Positions 34,178 through 42,630 of a stretch of DNA of 64,000 bases are shown here, piece by piece (position 1 is the stretch's first letter; every line of letters begins with the position of its first letter). The notes below the pieces were generated by a model. The model was not told where the DNA came from and made no database searches. It worked only from the letters and a program-made list of their open reading frames with translations. Both the position numbers and the translations under genes were made by a program. This DNA comes from Hwangdonia lutea (lineage in GTDB: Bacteria > Bacteroidota > Bacteroidia > Flavobacteriales > Flavobacteriaceae): the NCBI RefSeq assembly GCF_032814565.1, contig NZ_CP136521.1, positions 2,328,501 through 2,392,500 of the forward strand, given 5' to 3'.

Positions 34178-35414
34178 AGAAGAACAAGTATTGCCAGAAC
34201 TTCGTTTTCCTGAGTTTAACAAAGAGGGTAAATGGGAAATTACAACCATTGGTCAAATGGGTAGTTTTTATTACGGTAAAAGTGCGCCAAAGTGGTCTTT
34301 GTCAGAGGATGCGCCAACACTATGTGTTAGGTATGGAGAGCTTTATACTAAATTCGGCACAATAATTAAGGAAGTGTACTCTAGAACTAATATAGACCCC
34401 AAAACCTTAAGATTTAGCAAAGGGGGTGAAATTCTTGTCCCTCGAGTAGGAGAAGACCCATTTGCATTTTCAAATTGTTCATATTTACCTTTTCCAAACA
34501 TTGCAATTGGAGAAATGATAAGCGTATATGAAACAGAACAAGATTCTATCTTTTATGCATATTATTTCAATACTTTAAGTAGTCAATTTGCTAAAGTGGT
34601 TGAAGGTCAAAATGTAAAAAATTTATATTATGTTAATCTTGAACCAATAAAAATTGGTAAGCCAAAATCAATAGAAGAACAACAAAAAATAGCTAAGTGT
34701 TTATCATCATTAGACGAAGTTATTAATGCCGAAACCGAAAAACTAAAGCTATTACAAGACCATAAAAAAGGTTTGTTACAACAATTATTCCCGCAAGAAG
34801 GAGAAACACAGCCTAAATACCGCTTTCCAGAGTATAGAAATGATGGTGATTGGAAAGAAACCACTTTAGATGCGGTTGCCGACTATAAAAATGGGAAAGC
34901 TCACGAAAAAGAGATTTCTAAAACAGGAAAATATAAAGTAGTCAACTCTAAATTCATTTCAACTGAAGGAGAAGTTGTGAAATTTAGTGATTCTGTAAAC
35001 TTAGAAACCAAAATAGGGGATATTTTAATGGTACTAAGCGATATACCAAATGGTAAAGCATTGTCGAAATGTTTTTACGTGGATAAAAACGATACGTATA
35101 CAGTAAATCAGCGAATATGTAAAATAACATCAACCAATATCAATAGTGTTTTTCTATTCTATCAACTTAATAGAAATAAATACTTTTTACGCTTTGATGA
35201 TGGTAATAAACAGACAAACTTAAGAAAAGATGATGTGTTGAATTGTCCAATTTTAAAGCCTACAAACCCAAAAGAACAAGATAAGATTGCAAATACACTT
35301 ACTTCCGCAAGTACATTAATAGAAGAACAACAAGAAAAAATAAGAAGACTGCAAGCTCATAAAAAAGGCTTGTTGCAACAATTATTTCCTAATTTAAATG
35401 ACGTTGCGGTATGA
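34170..35414 (+). CDS. hsdS: Type I restriction-modification specificity subunit
   Basis: 414 residues with two target-recognition domains, each followed by a conserved helical spacer: EEQQKIAKCLSSLDEVINAE...HKKGLLQQLFPQ (about 170-210) and KEQDKIANTLTSASTLIEEQ...HKKGLLQQLFPN at the C-terminus. The internally repeated DHKKGLLQQLFP/AHKKGLLQQLFP segments are typical sites for TRD exchange. It recognises a bipartite DNA site. It overlaps hsdR upstream and prrC downstream (ATGA). Confidence 0.95.
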   Translation: MNKEEQVLPELRFPEFNKEGKWEITTIGQMGSFYYGKSAPKWSLSEDAPTLCVRYGELYTKFGTIIKEVYSRTNIDPKTLRFSKGGEILVPRVGEDPFAFSNCSYLPFPNIAIGEMISVYETEQDSIFYAYYFNTLSSQFAKVVEGQNVKNLYYVNLEPIKIGKPKSIEEQQKIAKCLSSLDEVINAETEKLKLLQDHKKGLLQQLFPQEGETQPKYRFPEYRNDGDWKETTLDAVADYKNGKAHEKEISKTGKYKVVNSKFISTEGEVVKFSDSVNLETKIGDILMVLSDIPNGKALSKCFYVDKNDTYTVNQRICKITSTNINSVFLFYQLNRNKYFLRFDDGNKQTNLRKDDVLNCPILKPTNPKEQDKIANTLTSASTLIEEQQEKIRRLQAHKKGLLQQLFPNLNDVAV

Positions 35415-36565
35415 GTAAAAAGTTTGAAAAAAACATAAGCGATATTGCAAATCAGTTAGTTGGTTTAGAAAAAAATATAAACCTTATTTACGCATTTAAT
35501 GGCACTGGTAAAACAAGACTGTCTGTTGCGTATAAGGATGTAACTAAAACCAATAACGGTGGCAGTCATTCTGGTGTGTATTATAATGCTTATAGTGAAG
35601 ATTTATTTAATTGGGATAATGATGAAGAAAATAATGGCACAGATATAAAACTCAAACTTGCCAAAAGCAGTTTAAATCAATTCCACCCTTTACTAGATGA
35701 AATTAACCTACAAGATAAATTAGCATCATATCAGCCTAAATTTGATTATAGGTTTGAGTACTTTGATGAATTAAATGATGGTATTAAGTACATTAGGTTT
35801 TATAATAAAAAAGAAGATGAAGAACCTTTAGAAGAACCTGAGGGTGTAGAGCAAAAAAAGGAAGAGAAGAAAGAGGAAGAGGAAAGACCAATTAAAATTT
35901 CAAGAGGAGAAGAGCAAATATTCGTTTGGTGTTTCTTTTTAGCTTTGTTTGAAGTTGATGGATGGACTGGAGAAGACAATCAATCGACACATTTTTTTAT
36001 TGACGATCCTGTTTCAAGTTTAGACGACCATAACATTTTTGTTACAATATCTTCTCTTGTGGATTTAATAGATAAGCATTTCAAAAAGAGAAAAATAATA
36101 ATAACAACCCATCATATCGGTTTCTTTTCTGTGTTGGCGGATTGGTTAACGAGAGGAGAAAAAGCATCACGTTATCAGGAGCAAGTAGATATTTACAAGT
36201 TAAAAAATAATAACGGTACAATTCAATTAGTCGGCCCAAGAAAGGAAGTCTTTTTATATCATTTAGAATTATTAAGGGTAATAAAAGAAGCTAAAGATAA
36301 AGACGAAATATATGTGTATCACTTTGCTTTGTTAAGGCAAATATTGGAAAATATTAGTTCTTTTCTAGGAGTTAGGAATTTTTCACACGTTTTAAAGGAA
36401 ATAGGCTTTTCAGATGCAGAAAAGCAAGCTCAAATAGTCAATATTATGGCTCATAAATCAGTATTTAGATATGAACTCAGAGAGCCAGTGCCAGATAATA
36501 AAAAGCTGATAATAGAAATATTTGAAGCAATACAGAAAAAATATAAATTCGTTTTACACGCATAA
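35411..36565 (+). CDS. prrC: PrrC-type anticodon nuclease guarding the type I RM system
   Basis: 384 residues, close to E. coli PrrC (396). An ABC-like NTPase domain has Walker A FNGTGKT (29-35), then YYNAYSEDLFNWDND, a signature SRGEEQ and Walker B FFIDDPVSSLDD (Asp198/Asp199). The C-terminal nuclease domain keeps the PrrC triad spacing: Arg309, Glu313 (LLRQILE) and His348. E. coli PrrC cleaves tRNA-Lys at the wobble position when phage inhibits the linked EcoprrI; the same guard role is inferred here. An acidic, Glu/Lys-rich linker (about 137-160) is unusual. Confidence 0.92.
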   Translation: MSKKFEKNISDIANQLVGLEKNINLIYAFNGTGKTRLSVAYKDVTKTNNGGSHSGVYYNAYSEDLFNWDNDEENNGTDIKLKLAKSSLNQFHPLLDEINLQDKLASYQPKFDYRFEYFDELNDGIKYIRFYNKKEDEEPLEEPEGVEQKKEEKKEEEERPIKISRGEEQIFVWCFFLALFEVDGWTGEDNQSTHFFIDDPVSSLDDHNIFVTISSLVDLIDKHFKKRKIIITTHHIGFFSVLADWLTRGEKASRYQEQVDIYKLKNNNGTIQLVGPRKEVFLYHLELLRVIKEAKDKDEIYVYHFALLRQILENISSFLGVRNFSHVLKEIGFSDAEKQAQIVNIMAHKSVFRYELREPVPDNKKLIIEIFEAIQKKYKFVLHA

Positions 36566-36566
36566 A

Positions 36567-38195
36567 ATGACAGCAAAACAAAAACAGGACAAATTAGGTC
36601 AAACACTTTGGGATATAGCAGATAGTTTAAGAGGAGCAATGAATGCGGATGATTTTCGTGATTATATGTTGTCATTTCTCTTTTTACGTTATTTATCAGA
36701 CAACTACGAAACCTCAGTTAAAAAAGAATTAGGGTCTGATTATCCAAAATTAGATGAAGAAGATAGTCGTACACCGTTATCGGTTTGGTATCAAGACAAT
36801 CCAGAGTTTATTGCAGACTTTGAAAAACAAATGCGTAGAAAAGTACACTACGTTATTGAGCCAGCATATTTATGGAATAGCATTGCAGAATTGGCAAGAA
36901 CACAGAATAGCGAACTATTATTAACCTTACAAAAAGGGTTTAAATACATAGAAAACGAATCGTTTGATAATTCCTTTAAAGGTCTATTCTCAGAAATCAA
37001 TTTAGATTCAGAAAAGTTGGGTAAAAATTATGAAGCTAGAAACAAAAAGCTTTGTACTATCATCCAAAAAATCGCAGAAGGTATTGAAGGTTTCGATACA
37101 GATACCGATAGTTTAGGTAATGCTTACGAGTACTTAATTGGTCAGTTTGCAGCAGGTTCAGGTAAAAAGGCAGGAGAATTTTATACCCCACAAGAATTAT
37201 CTACCGTACTTTCAGAAATAGTAAGTTTAGACAGTCAAAACCCAAAAGCTGGAAAAAAGAAAAAAATCAATAAGGTATTAGATTTTGCTTGTGGTTCTGG
37301 GTCATTGCTATTAAATGTAAAGAATAAAATAGAAAAACAAGAAGGTGGTGGTACAATAAGTAGAATATATGGTCAAGAAAAGAATATAACCACTTACAAC
37401 TTAGCACGTATGAATATGTTGTTGCACGGTGTTAAGGATTCTGAGTTTGAAATATTTCACGGTGATACCTTAAAAAATGATTGGGATATTTTGAATGAAA
37501 TGAACCCAGCTAAAAAAGTAGAGTTTGATGCTATTGTAGCAAATCCACCATTTAGTTTACGTTGGAATCCAAGTGAAACCACAGCAGAAGATTTTAGATT
37601 CAAAAATTATGGTTTAGCACCTAAATCGGCAGCAGATTTTGCATTCTTATTACACGGTTTTCACTTTTTAAGCGATGAAGGTACGATGGCTATTATATTA
37701 CCACACGGTGTGTTATTTAGAGGTGGTGCAGAACAACGTATTCGCACAAAATTATTAAAAGATGGTAACATCGACACAGTAATTGGTTTGCCTTCAAATT
37801 TATTCTTTTCAACAGGTATTCCGGTATGTATTTTAGTTTTGAAGAAATGTAAAAAAGAAGATGATGTATTGTTTATAAATGCTAGTGGTGATGAGAATTT
37901 TGCAAAAGAAAAACGTCAAAACTTTTTACGAAAAAAAGATATAAAGAGAATAGTTGATACCTATCAAAACAGACCAGAACTAGAAGAGAGATATGCACGT
38001 AGCGTATCAATGGAAGAAATTGAGAAAAACGATTTCAATCTTAATATTTCACGTTACGTAAGTACAGCAAAACCAGAACCAATTATCAACTTAAAAGAGG
38101 TTAATACTAAAATAGTAGATGTTGAAAAAAGAATAAAAGCAAGTAGAGAAGAACATAACTCTTATTTAAAAGAATTAGGTTTGGATGGTATTTAA
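36567..38195 (+). CDS. hsdM: Type I restriction-modification N6-adenine methyltransferase
   Basis: 542 residues from the ATG two bases after the prrC stop; a longer frame starts within prrC. N-terminal HsdM_N (KLGQTLWDIADSLRG...DYMLSFLFLRYLSDNYE), GEFYTPQELS before SAM motif I, which reads DFACGSGS (239-246) where many have DPACGTGG, and the N6-adenine motif NPPF (326-329). It modifies host DNA and is part of the restriction complex. It also completes the latent PrrC holoenzyme in the E. coli model. Confidence 0.96.
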   Translation: MTAKQKQDKLGQTLWDIADSLRGAMNADDFRDYMLSFLFLRYLSDNYETSVKKELGSDYPKLDEEDSRTPLSVWYQDNPEFIADFEKQMRRKVHYVIEPAYLWNSIAELARTQNSELLLTLQKGFKYIENESFDNSFKGLFSEINLDSEKLGKNYEARNKKLCTIIQKIAEGIEGFDTDTDSLGNAYEYLIGQFAAGSGKKAGEFYTPQELSTVLSEIVSLDSQNPKAGKKKKINKVLDFACGSGSLLLNVKNKIEKQEGGGTISRIYGQEKNITTYNLARMNMLLHGVKDSEFEIFHGDTLKNDWDILNEMNPAKKVEFDAIVANPPFSLRWNPSETTAEDFRFKNYGLAPKSAADFAFLLHGFHFLSDEGTMAIILPHGVLFRGGAEQRIRTKLLKDGNIDTVIGLPSNLFFSTGIPVCILVLKKCKKEDDVLFINASGDENFAKEKRQNFLRKKDIKRIVDTYQNRPELEERYARSVSMEEIEKNDFNLNISRYVSTAKPEPIINLKEVNTKIVDVEKRIKASREEHNSYLKELGLDGI

Positions 38196-38226
38196 GTTGT
38201 ATAATAAATACAGTTGATCTCATAAA

Positions 38227-38272
38227 ATTAACTTAAAAGTGAAAAATATTTGTAAATTAACTTATAAGTGAA
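38227..38272 (+). promoter_or_regulatory. Paired operator-like repeats before the putative toxin
   Basis: ATTAACTTAAAAGTGAA (38227-38243) is repeated as ATTAACTTATAAGTGAA (38256-38272), 16 of 17 identical and 29 bases apart. The second contains the perfect palindrome ACTTATAAGT and overlaps the GTG start of the toxin gene. Such paired palindromes are typical binding sites for antitoxin autoregulation; a near -7 element (AATATTTG) lies between them. Confidence 0.65.
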
Positions 38273-38792
38273 TAACTTTGCACACATAAAACCATTGTTT
38301 AAGTATAATAAAGTAGCATATTACTCTGTTGTATTAAACGATAATAAAGAGACCTTGTACGAAGAGTTTGTTAAAAAGCACGAGCTAAATAACAAGAACA
38401 AACTTTACCATATTTTAAAATGGTTACAAGTAATTGGAAAAAAGTATGGAGCACAAAACCGTTTTTTCAGAAATGAAGCTTATACCGCAGATACTTCAGC
38501 ATTACCACCTGTGGGCAAAGACAGAAAACCGTATTATATCGAAAATGGCAAAAAGAAAAACAACACATTAAGATTGTATTGTTTAAGAGCCAGTGAAGGC
38601 GTAGTCTTTTTGTTTAGTGGAGATATTAAAACGGCTAACAACGCCCAAGACTGCCCAAATGTGAAACCACATTTCTTATTGGCTAATCAACTTACAAAAG
38701 CAATTGATGAAGCATTCAAAAATCACGACATAGTTTGGAATGATGATTGTACTTTAATTGATTGTGATAAAAACTTTAAACTCTATTATTAA
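38268..38792 (+). CDS. Putative toxin of a toxin-antitoxin-chaperone module
   Basis: 174 residues from a GTG that overlaps an operator-like repeat. Not a named family to me. The C-terminal half (NTLRLYCLRASEGVVFLFSG...ANQLTKAIDEAF) has the strand-turn-strand and terminal helix pattern of RelE/HigB-fold mRNA interferases, preceded by a basic RFFRNEAYTADTSALPPV segment. At 174 residues it is longer than ordinary HigB (~100). The order toxin-HTH-SecB-like matches the M. tuberculosis HigBA-SecB TAC operon, which is the main basis for the call. Confidence 0.55.
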   Translation: MNNFAHIKPLFKYNKVAYYSVVLNDNKETLYEEFVKKHELNNKNKLYHILKWLQVIGKKYGAQNRFFRNEAYTADTSALPPVGKDRKPYYIENGKKKNNTLRLYCLRASEGVVFLFSGDIKTANNAQDCPNVKPHFLLANQLTKAIDEAFKNHDIVWNDDCTLIDCDKNFKLYY

Positions 38793-38794
38793 CT

Positions 38795-39169
38795 ATGGAA
38801 TTTCCAAAAAACAACATATTAGACAATTGGTTAGAAGCTAATCAAAATACTGAAATAGACAGATTCATTGAAAGAAACTTGGCTATAACAGAAAAGGTAT
38901 GCGCTGTTTTAAAAGAACGTGGTATCAAGAAAAAGCAATTTGCAGAAATGTTAGGTAAATCGCCTTCTGAAGTATCAAAATGGTTATCTGGTTTGCATAA
39001 TCTCACCCTAAAGAGTATTACAAAAATGGAAGAGGTTTTAGATATTAATCTAATTAATATTGAACCTATAAAAGAAATTGAATACGTTTATTTAGGTTCT
39101 ATTCCAGGTGGTGGTATGGAAGATGCTATCAATGATTATGAAGAAACAAACTATAGTGCAGCAAGTTAA
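38795..39169 (+). CDS. XRE/HigA-like HTH antitoxin with C-terminal extension
   Basis: 124 residues. An XRE helix-turn-helix spans about 32-80 (VLKERGIKKKQFAEMLGKSPSEVSKWLSG, then LTLKSITKMEEVL). A 35-residue tail follows (EYVYLGSIPGGGMEDAINDYEE...), the position where TAC antitoxins carry a chaperone-addiction sequence. It starts two bases after the putative toxin stop, and its own stop overlaps the next start (TAATG). It probably neutralises the toxin and represses the operon at the repeats near 38227-38272. Confidence 0.78.
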   Translation: MEFPKNNILDNWLEANQNTEIDRFIERNLAITEKVCAVLKERGIKKKQFAEMLGKSPSEVSKWLSGLHNLTLKSITKMEEVLDINLINIEPIKEIEYVYLGSIPGGGMEDAINDYEETNYSAAS

Positions 39170-39618
39170 TGAATAAAGAGGTTAAAATAGACCCAGAAAA
39201 AATACACCTATTTCACATAAATATTGTGGAAAGCTCTATTAAAGATGTTGCTCAAAAAGGAGACAACAACTTTAAAATAAATATTGCTCAAACCACAATG
39301 CATAATTTGAAAGATGAAAGGGTTAAAATAGGGTTGTTTATAGATTTAATTCACGACGAAGTAACTTCAGATGCTAAAGCTCATTTTGTTTTTGATTTTC
39401 ATTTTAAAATTGAAGAATTAAGCAATTACTACGAGTTAAAAGAAGATAATTCGCCAATCTTTACAGGAGTACTCATTGCAACACTTTTAGGTATTAGCTT
39501 TTCAACAGCAAGAGGTATTATTTTTGAAAGGCTTTCAAACACCAATATGCAAGGTATGATTTTACCTGTGGTATCACCTCAAAAAATGTTAGCTCTTCAA
39601 AAAAAAGAAAACTCTTAA
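39169..39618 (+). CDS. SecB-like chaperone of the toxin-antitoxin module
   Basis: 149 residues. The beta-rich body (KINIAQTTMHNLKDERVKIGLFIDLIHDE, then AHFVFDFHFKIEELSNYY) and the C-terminal helix SFSTARGIIFERLSNTNMQGMILPVVSP match the SecB fold, whose helix ends in a similar AR...LPPVxP string. Too divergent and out of context to be the housekeeping export SecB. In TAC systems such a chaperone protects the antitoxin tail from proteolysis. Translationally coupled to the antitoxin. Confidence 0.72.
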   Translation: MNKEVKIDPEKIHLFHINIVESSIKDVAQKGDNNFKINIAQTTMHNLKDERVKIGLFIDLIHDEVTSDAKAHFVFDFHFKIEELSNYYELKEDNSPIFTGVLIATLLGISFSTARGIIFERLSNTNMQGMILPVVSPQKMLALQKKENS

Positions 39619-39629
39619 TATATTAATTT

Positions 39630-40037
39630 ATGAAGAGTAGTTTAGTAGCCTTGTTATTTGAAGAATATAAGCAAATATGCCTTTTTGATGAACTTGAAGA
39701 AAAAGGTCTTGATTTAACTAAAATAACTGTTCGTAATTCAGATGTTGTTTTTGATCTTGTGGGTTTTCCTAAAGATAATACTCTTGATTATGATTTTAAT
39801 GTTTTAAACGGTCTTGAACATAATCCATCAAATGGTAAATTGCCAGATGATAATCTTTTTTGTAGAGATTGGTTATATGATAAATATCACGATGTTATTT
39901 CTTCAATAGAAAAGAAACAAAGGATTGATGTTACGGATAAAGGTTTGAAAATGGTAGAATATGATGATGAGGTTTTAATAAAATCTAAATTGTCATCTTT
40001 CATTGATTGGCTTTATTCAGAATACTCAAAACTTTAA
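39630..40037 (+). CDS. Hypothetical protein following the TAC genes
   Basis: 135 residues, acidic, soluble, alpha/beta composition (VRNSDVVFDLVGFPKDN; RDWLYDKYHDVISSIEKK). No family recognised. It begins 12 bases after the SecB-like gene on the same strand, so it is very likely in the same transcript and may be an additional component or a regulator. No signal peptide or membrane segment. Confidence 0.6.
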   Translation: MKSSLVALLFEEYKQICLFDELEEKGLDLTKITVRNSDVVFDLVGFPKDNTLDYDFNVLNGLEHNPSNGKLPDDNLFCRDWLYDKYHDVISSIEKKQRIDVTDKGLKMVEYDDEVLIKSKLSSFIDWLYSEYSKL

Positions 40038-40786
40038 TTTTGGTTATTTAGTTTCCCCACAAAACAAAACCCAGTTTTTTCGTACCTCAAAATCCTCTGT
40101 CTTTTGTTTTGTTCCCCTCGCCAACGCACTTGTAGTTTTTGGTTGCCATCCCTCACACAGCACATTACTTGTTTTATTTAAACTTTAATATTTTAAAGAA
40201 AAGGTAAAATAAAAAAGTAAAGAGCTGTTGCCAACGCACACACCAAAAACCACCCCAAGCTATGTTTACATAACGGGTAGTTATAATAGCAGCCGCTACA
40301 CCCACCGCATCACCAAAGCTGTAGTTATAACGCCATTATGTAAAATAGCCGCTTTTCCCACGCTCACATCCGAACTTTCAATAAAAATCCGAACTAAATT
40401 GAAACAATAGTCTTTTGAAATTTTAGCTTAAAATGATGCATATTCGTTATCTCATTCAAGCTGCACAAAACCATCGTTAAGTCCAAGTATTCCTTATCTC
40501 AAGTCTTTGTTTGTTTCATTTCTTTAACAAATATATTAGTCCACTTTTCCCCACCACCCAAGTCAGCGGTTTTAAAAAAATAGGTTCGTAATATGTAGTA
40601 ATACGCCATAGCATATTGCTTTTTCTCGTACCTCAAAAAAACAAAAAGCTATTGCCTAAAAGTCCTGTATAAGTAGCTTGTTTAAATGCTGTTTTACCAA
40701 ACAACTATTTAAAACGCTACCCATACAAACGCTTCATCCAACACTCAATAAAGAACTAAAACCTATTTTTTTAAGTGTTAATTCCC
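40038..40786. other. 750-bp non-coding region with inverted and direct repeats; possible replication origin of the element
   Basis: No supported gene. GCTATGTTTACATAACG (40259) faces GCCATTATGTAAAATAGC (40332), and inside this pair TAGTTATAA is repeated directly at 40278 and 40322. TCGTACCTCAAAA recurs near 40080 and 40625. The structure would suit an origin for the gene II/X-like Rep or an untranslated RNA, but neither is shown. Confidence 0.4.
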
Positions 40787-41119
40787 CTAAAAGTGTTTTC
40801 GTTTTTTTATCAAATAATTAGCAGCTTGTTTCTCAATATCTTTTTGAGTCCAAATTTCATTTTCCAAAACCCATTCATTGATTTTCTCTTTATCAAAATA
40901 TAAGCGTTTACCACGTTTTGAATGAGGTATATTATGTGTGCTTGTTAATTTATAAATATGAGATTTCGATAAACCTAAATACTCAGTCAGTTGTGTTATA
41001 TCCATTATTTTAGGTGTAATGGTAGTAGTGTCATTTTTACCAATGCTTGTAAAGATATTTTCTAACATAGTTTCAATATGTTCTAATTTATCATTGATGA
41101 TTTCAAAAGGATTTTCCAT
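40787..41119 (-). CDS. Helix-turn-helix (excisionase/AlpA-like) protein 2
   Basis: 110 residues. A short coiled-coil N-terminus (INDKLEHIETMLENIFTSI) precedes a HTH_17 domain (MDITQLTEYLGLSKSHIYKLTSTHNIPHSKRGKRLYFDKEKINEWVLEN), the classic excisionase/AlpA pattern with the wing RGKRLYF. The only element gene on the minus strand. May direct excision or regulate the divergent DUF6943-like gene. Confidence 0.85.
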   Translation of the reverse strand: MENPFEIINDKLEHIETMLENIFTSIGKNDTTTITPKIMDITQLTEYLGLSKSHIYKLTSTHNIPHSKRGKRLYFDKEKINEWVLENEIWTQKDIEKQAANYLIKKRKHF

Positions 41120-41388
41120 AATGTTTAAGTATTAAAATAAAAAAAGGTAGCAAATATATGTGGCTACCACAGCCAACGCGTAAGGCTATAAAGGTCAAGC
41201 CCTACGGGTTTTGAATAAAACTTTTTTCAAATTATTTCTTCTATTTCATTAAACATTTTAACTCAAAAAACTTTTATCCAAAAACCTTGACAGCCTCATC
41301 CACGCCACAACAATAGAAGCTATCTTTTTTTCTTTTCAAAAAAATTAATGGTGCGAAGCGTAGCGAAGCAATTTTAAATTGGATAGCT

Positions 41389-41829
41389 ATGTCAAGTTTT
41401 GAACTAAAAACACACCAAATCGGAAGAGCCTACTCGCAACCTCATTTTTTTATCCTAAACAAAGGAGTTAACAGCGGTAAACCACTCTCAAATCCTTGTC
41501 CTAACTGTTTTGTAGTAACAACCGTAACCGAAGAAGCAAAAAACACATTGTTTCACTTGTCGATGATGTTGCAAATTGGCGGTTTTTACGCTTATTATTT
41601 AAAAGGTAGTGTTATTCCGTTTATTTCCGTAGATGATTGCAGAAACACGCTTAAAAAAGGGTTAAAATCTACTTCAAATATTAATGAACAGATGCAAAAG
41701 CATATTAAAGCGGTTGAGGTTATCAGTAAAAAGGAAAAGGAGTTACAAAGTGTCATTGATAAAATGGCAGTTTTAAAGGTGGCATATATCCGTAATTGTT
41801 TCAAACTAATGCAAAATGAAGAAGTGTAA
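41389..41829 (+). CDS. DUF6943-like element protein
   Basis: 146 residues. N-terminal FELKTHQIGRAYSQPHFFILNKGVNSGKPLSNPCPNCFVV with a CPNC pair, then a hydrophobic FHLSMMLQIGGFYAYYLKGSVIPFIS and a coiled-coil C-terminus. I recognise the PHFF...NSGKPL...PCPNCF pattern from proteins of Bacteroidota mobile elements usually labelled DUF6943; the name is from memory. The role is unknown. The DUF6266 gene follows 137 bases downstream. Confidence 0.65.
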   Translation: MSSFELKTHQIGRAYSQPHFFILNKGVNSGKPLSNPCPNCFVVTTVTEEAKNTLFHLSMMLQIGGFYAYYLKGSVIPFISVDDCRNTLKKGLKSTSNINEQMQKHIKAVEVISKKEKELQSVIDKMAVLKVAYIRNCFKLMQNEEV

Positions 41830-41966
41830 TGCAAAGGCATCACAGAGCCTTAAAACAGTAACAAAATGGCATTATTTTAGTTATATTAATTGTTGAAAAT
41901 GGTTTTAAAAGCCATACCAAGTCCGTACCAAGTCCGAATGAAGTGTAATTTTAAATTTAATATGTT

Positions 41967-42608
41967 ATGGGAGTTATCTCGCAAGGAATCCTGGGCGGAG
42001 TATCAGGTAAAGTAGGAAACGTAGTTGGTGCATCTTGGAAAGGCATTGACTATCTAAGAATCAAGCCTTCTAATGTGGCGAATCCACGTACAGAAGGACA
42101 AGTTAATCAAAGAAACAAGTTTACAGTTACTTTGGAGTACCTTCAACCGAATTTAGGGTTTATCCAAAAAGGCTTTAAAGCTTATGCGGTACAAAAAACT
42201 GCATTTAATGCTGCAATGTCTTACGTGCTAAATAATGCTATTACAGGAAGTGCCCCAAACTTTACTGTTGACTATTCATTAGCTCTTTTAAGTAGAGGAA
42301 GTTTGTCTGGAGCATTAAACCCAGCGACAGATTTAGCAACAGCAGGGCAAGTAGAATTTACTTGGGATGATAACTCTGCTGAAGGTAATGCGAATGCAAC
42401 AGATAAGGCAATGGTTTTAGTTTACAATCCAAGTAAAAAAGAATCGATGTATATTCTTGATGGTGCAGATAGAACAGTAGGTTCTCAGATCATTACAATT
42501 CCAAGTACCTATGCAGGAGATACAGTAGAGCTATTTATGGCGTTTATTTCTGCTGATGGTAGTACAGTATCAAATAGTGTGTATTTAGGCTCTGGTACGG
42601 CAGCTTAA
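41967..42608 (+). CDS. DUF6266 family protein
   Basis: 213 residues. The start MGVISQGILGGVSGKVGNVVGASWKGIDYLRIKP is the signature of DUF6266, small proteins encoded in Bacteroidota integrative and phage-like elements. The rest is beta-rich with Asp/Ala-rich turns (NPATDLATAGQVEFTWDD), consistent with an Ig-like or structural domain. A capsid or surface role has not been shown to my knowledge. Last gene of the element, ended by a terminator. Confidence 0.82.
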   Translation: MGVISQGILGGVSGKVGNVVGASWKGIDYLRIKPSNVANPRTEGQVNQRNKFTVTLEYLQPNLGFIQKGFKAYAVQKTAFNAAMSYVLNNAITGSAPNFTVDYSLALLSRGSLSGALNPATDLATAGQVEFTWDDNSAEGNANATDKAMVLVYNPSKKESMYILDGADRTVGSQIITIPSTYAGDTVELFMAFISADGSTVSNSVYLGSGTAA

Positions 42609-42630
42609 TAGCTTAGTTTAAATACAATTT

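Noticed and set aside
35411-36565. A generic AAA ATPase or RloC
   Set aside because: Length of 384 residues, lack of the long coiled coil with zinc hook of RloC, and the close match to PrrC motifs favour PrrC.
39169-39618. Housekeeping SecB export chaperone
   Set aside because: Too divergent, sits in a defence cargo behind a HTH antitoxin, and Bacteroidota do not usually keep secB in such context; a TAC chaperone fits better.
40228-40410. A 60-codon plus-strand reading frame in the element's non-coding gap
   Set aside because: It overlaps the inverted-repeat structure, has a Thr/Ser/Pro-biased composition and no homology I recognise; it is likely chance.
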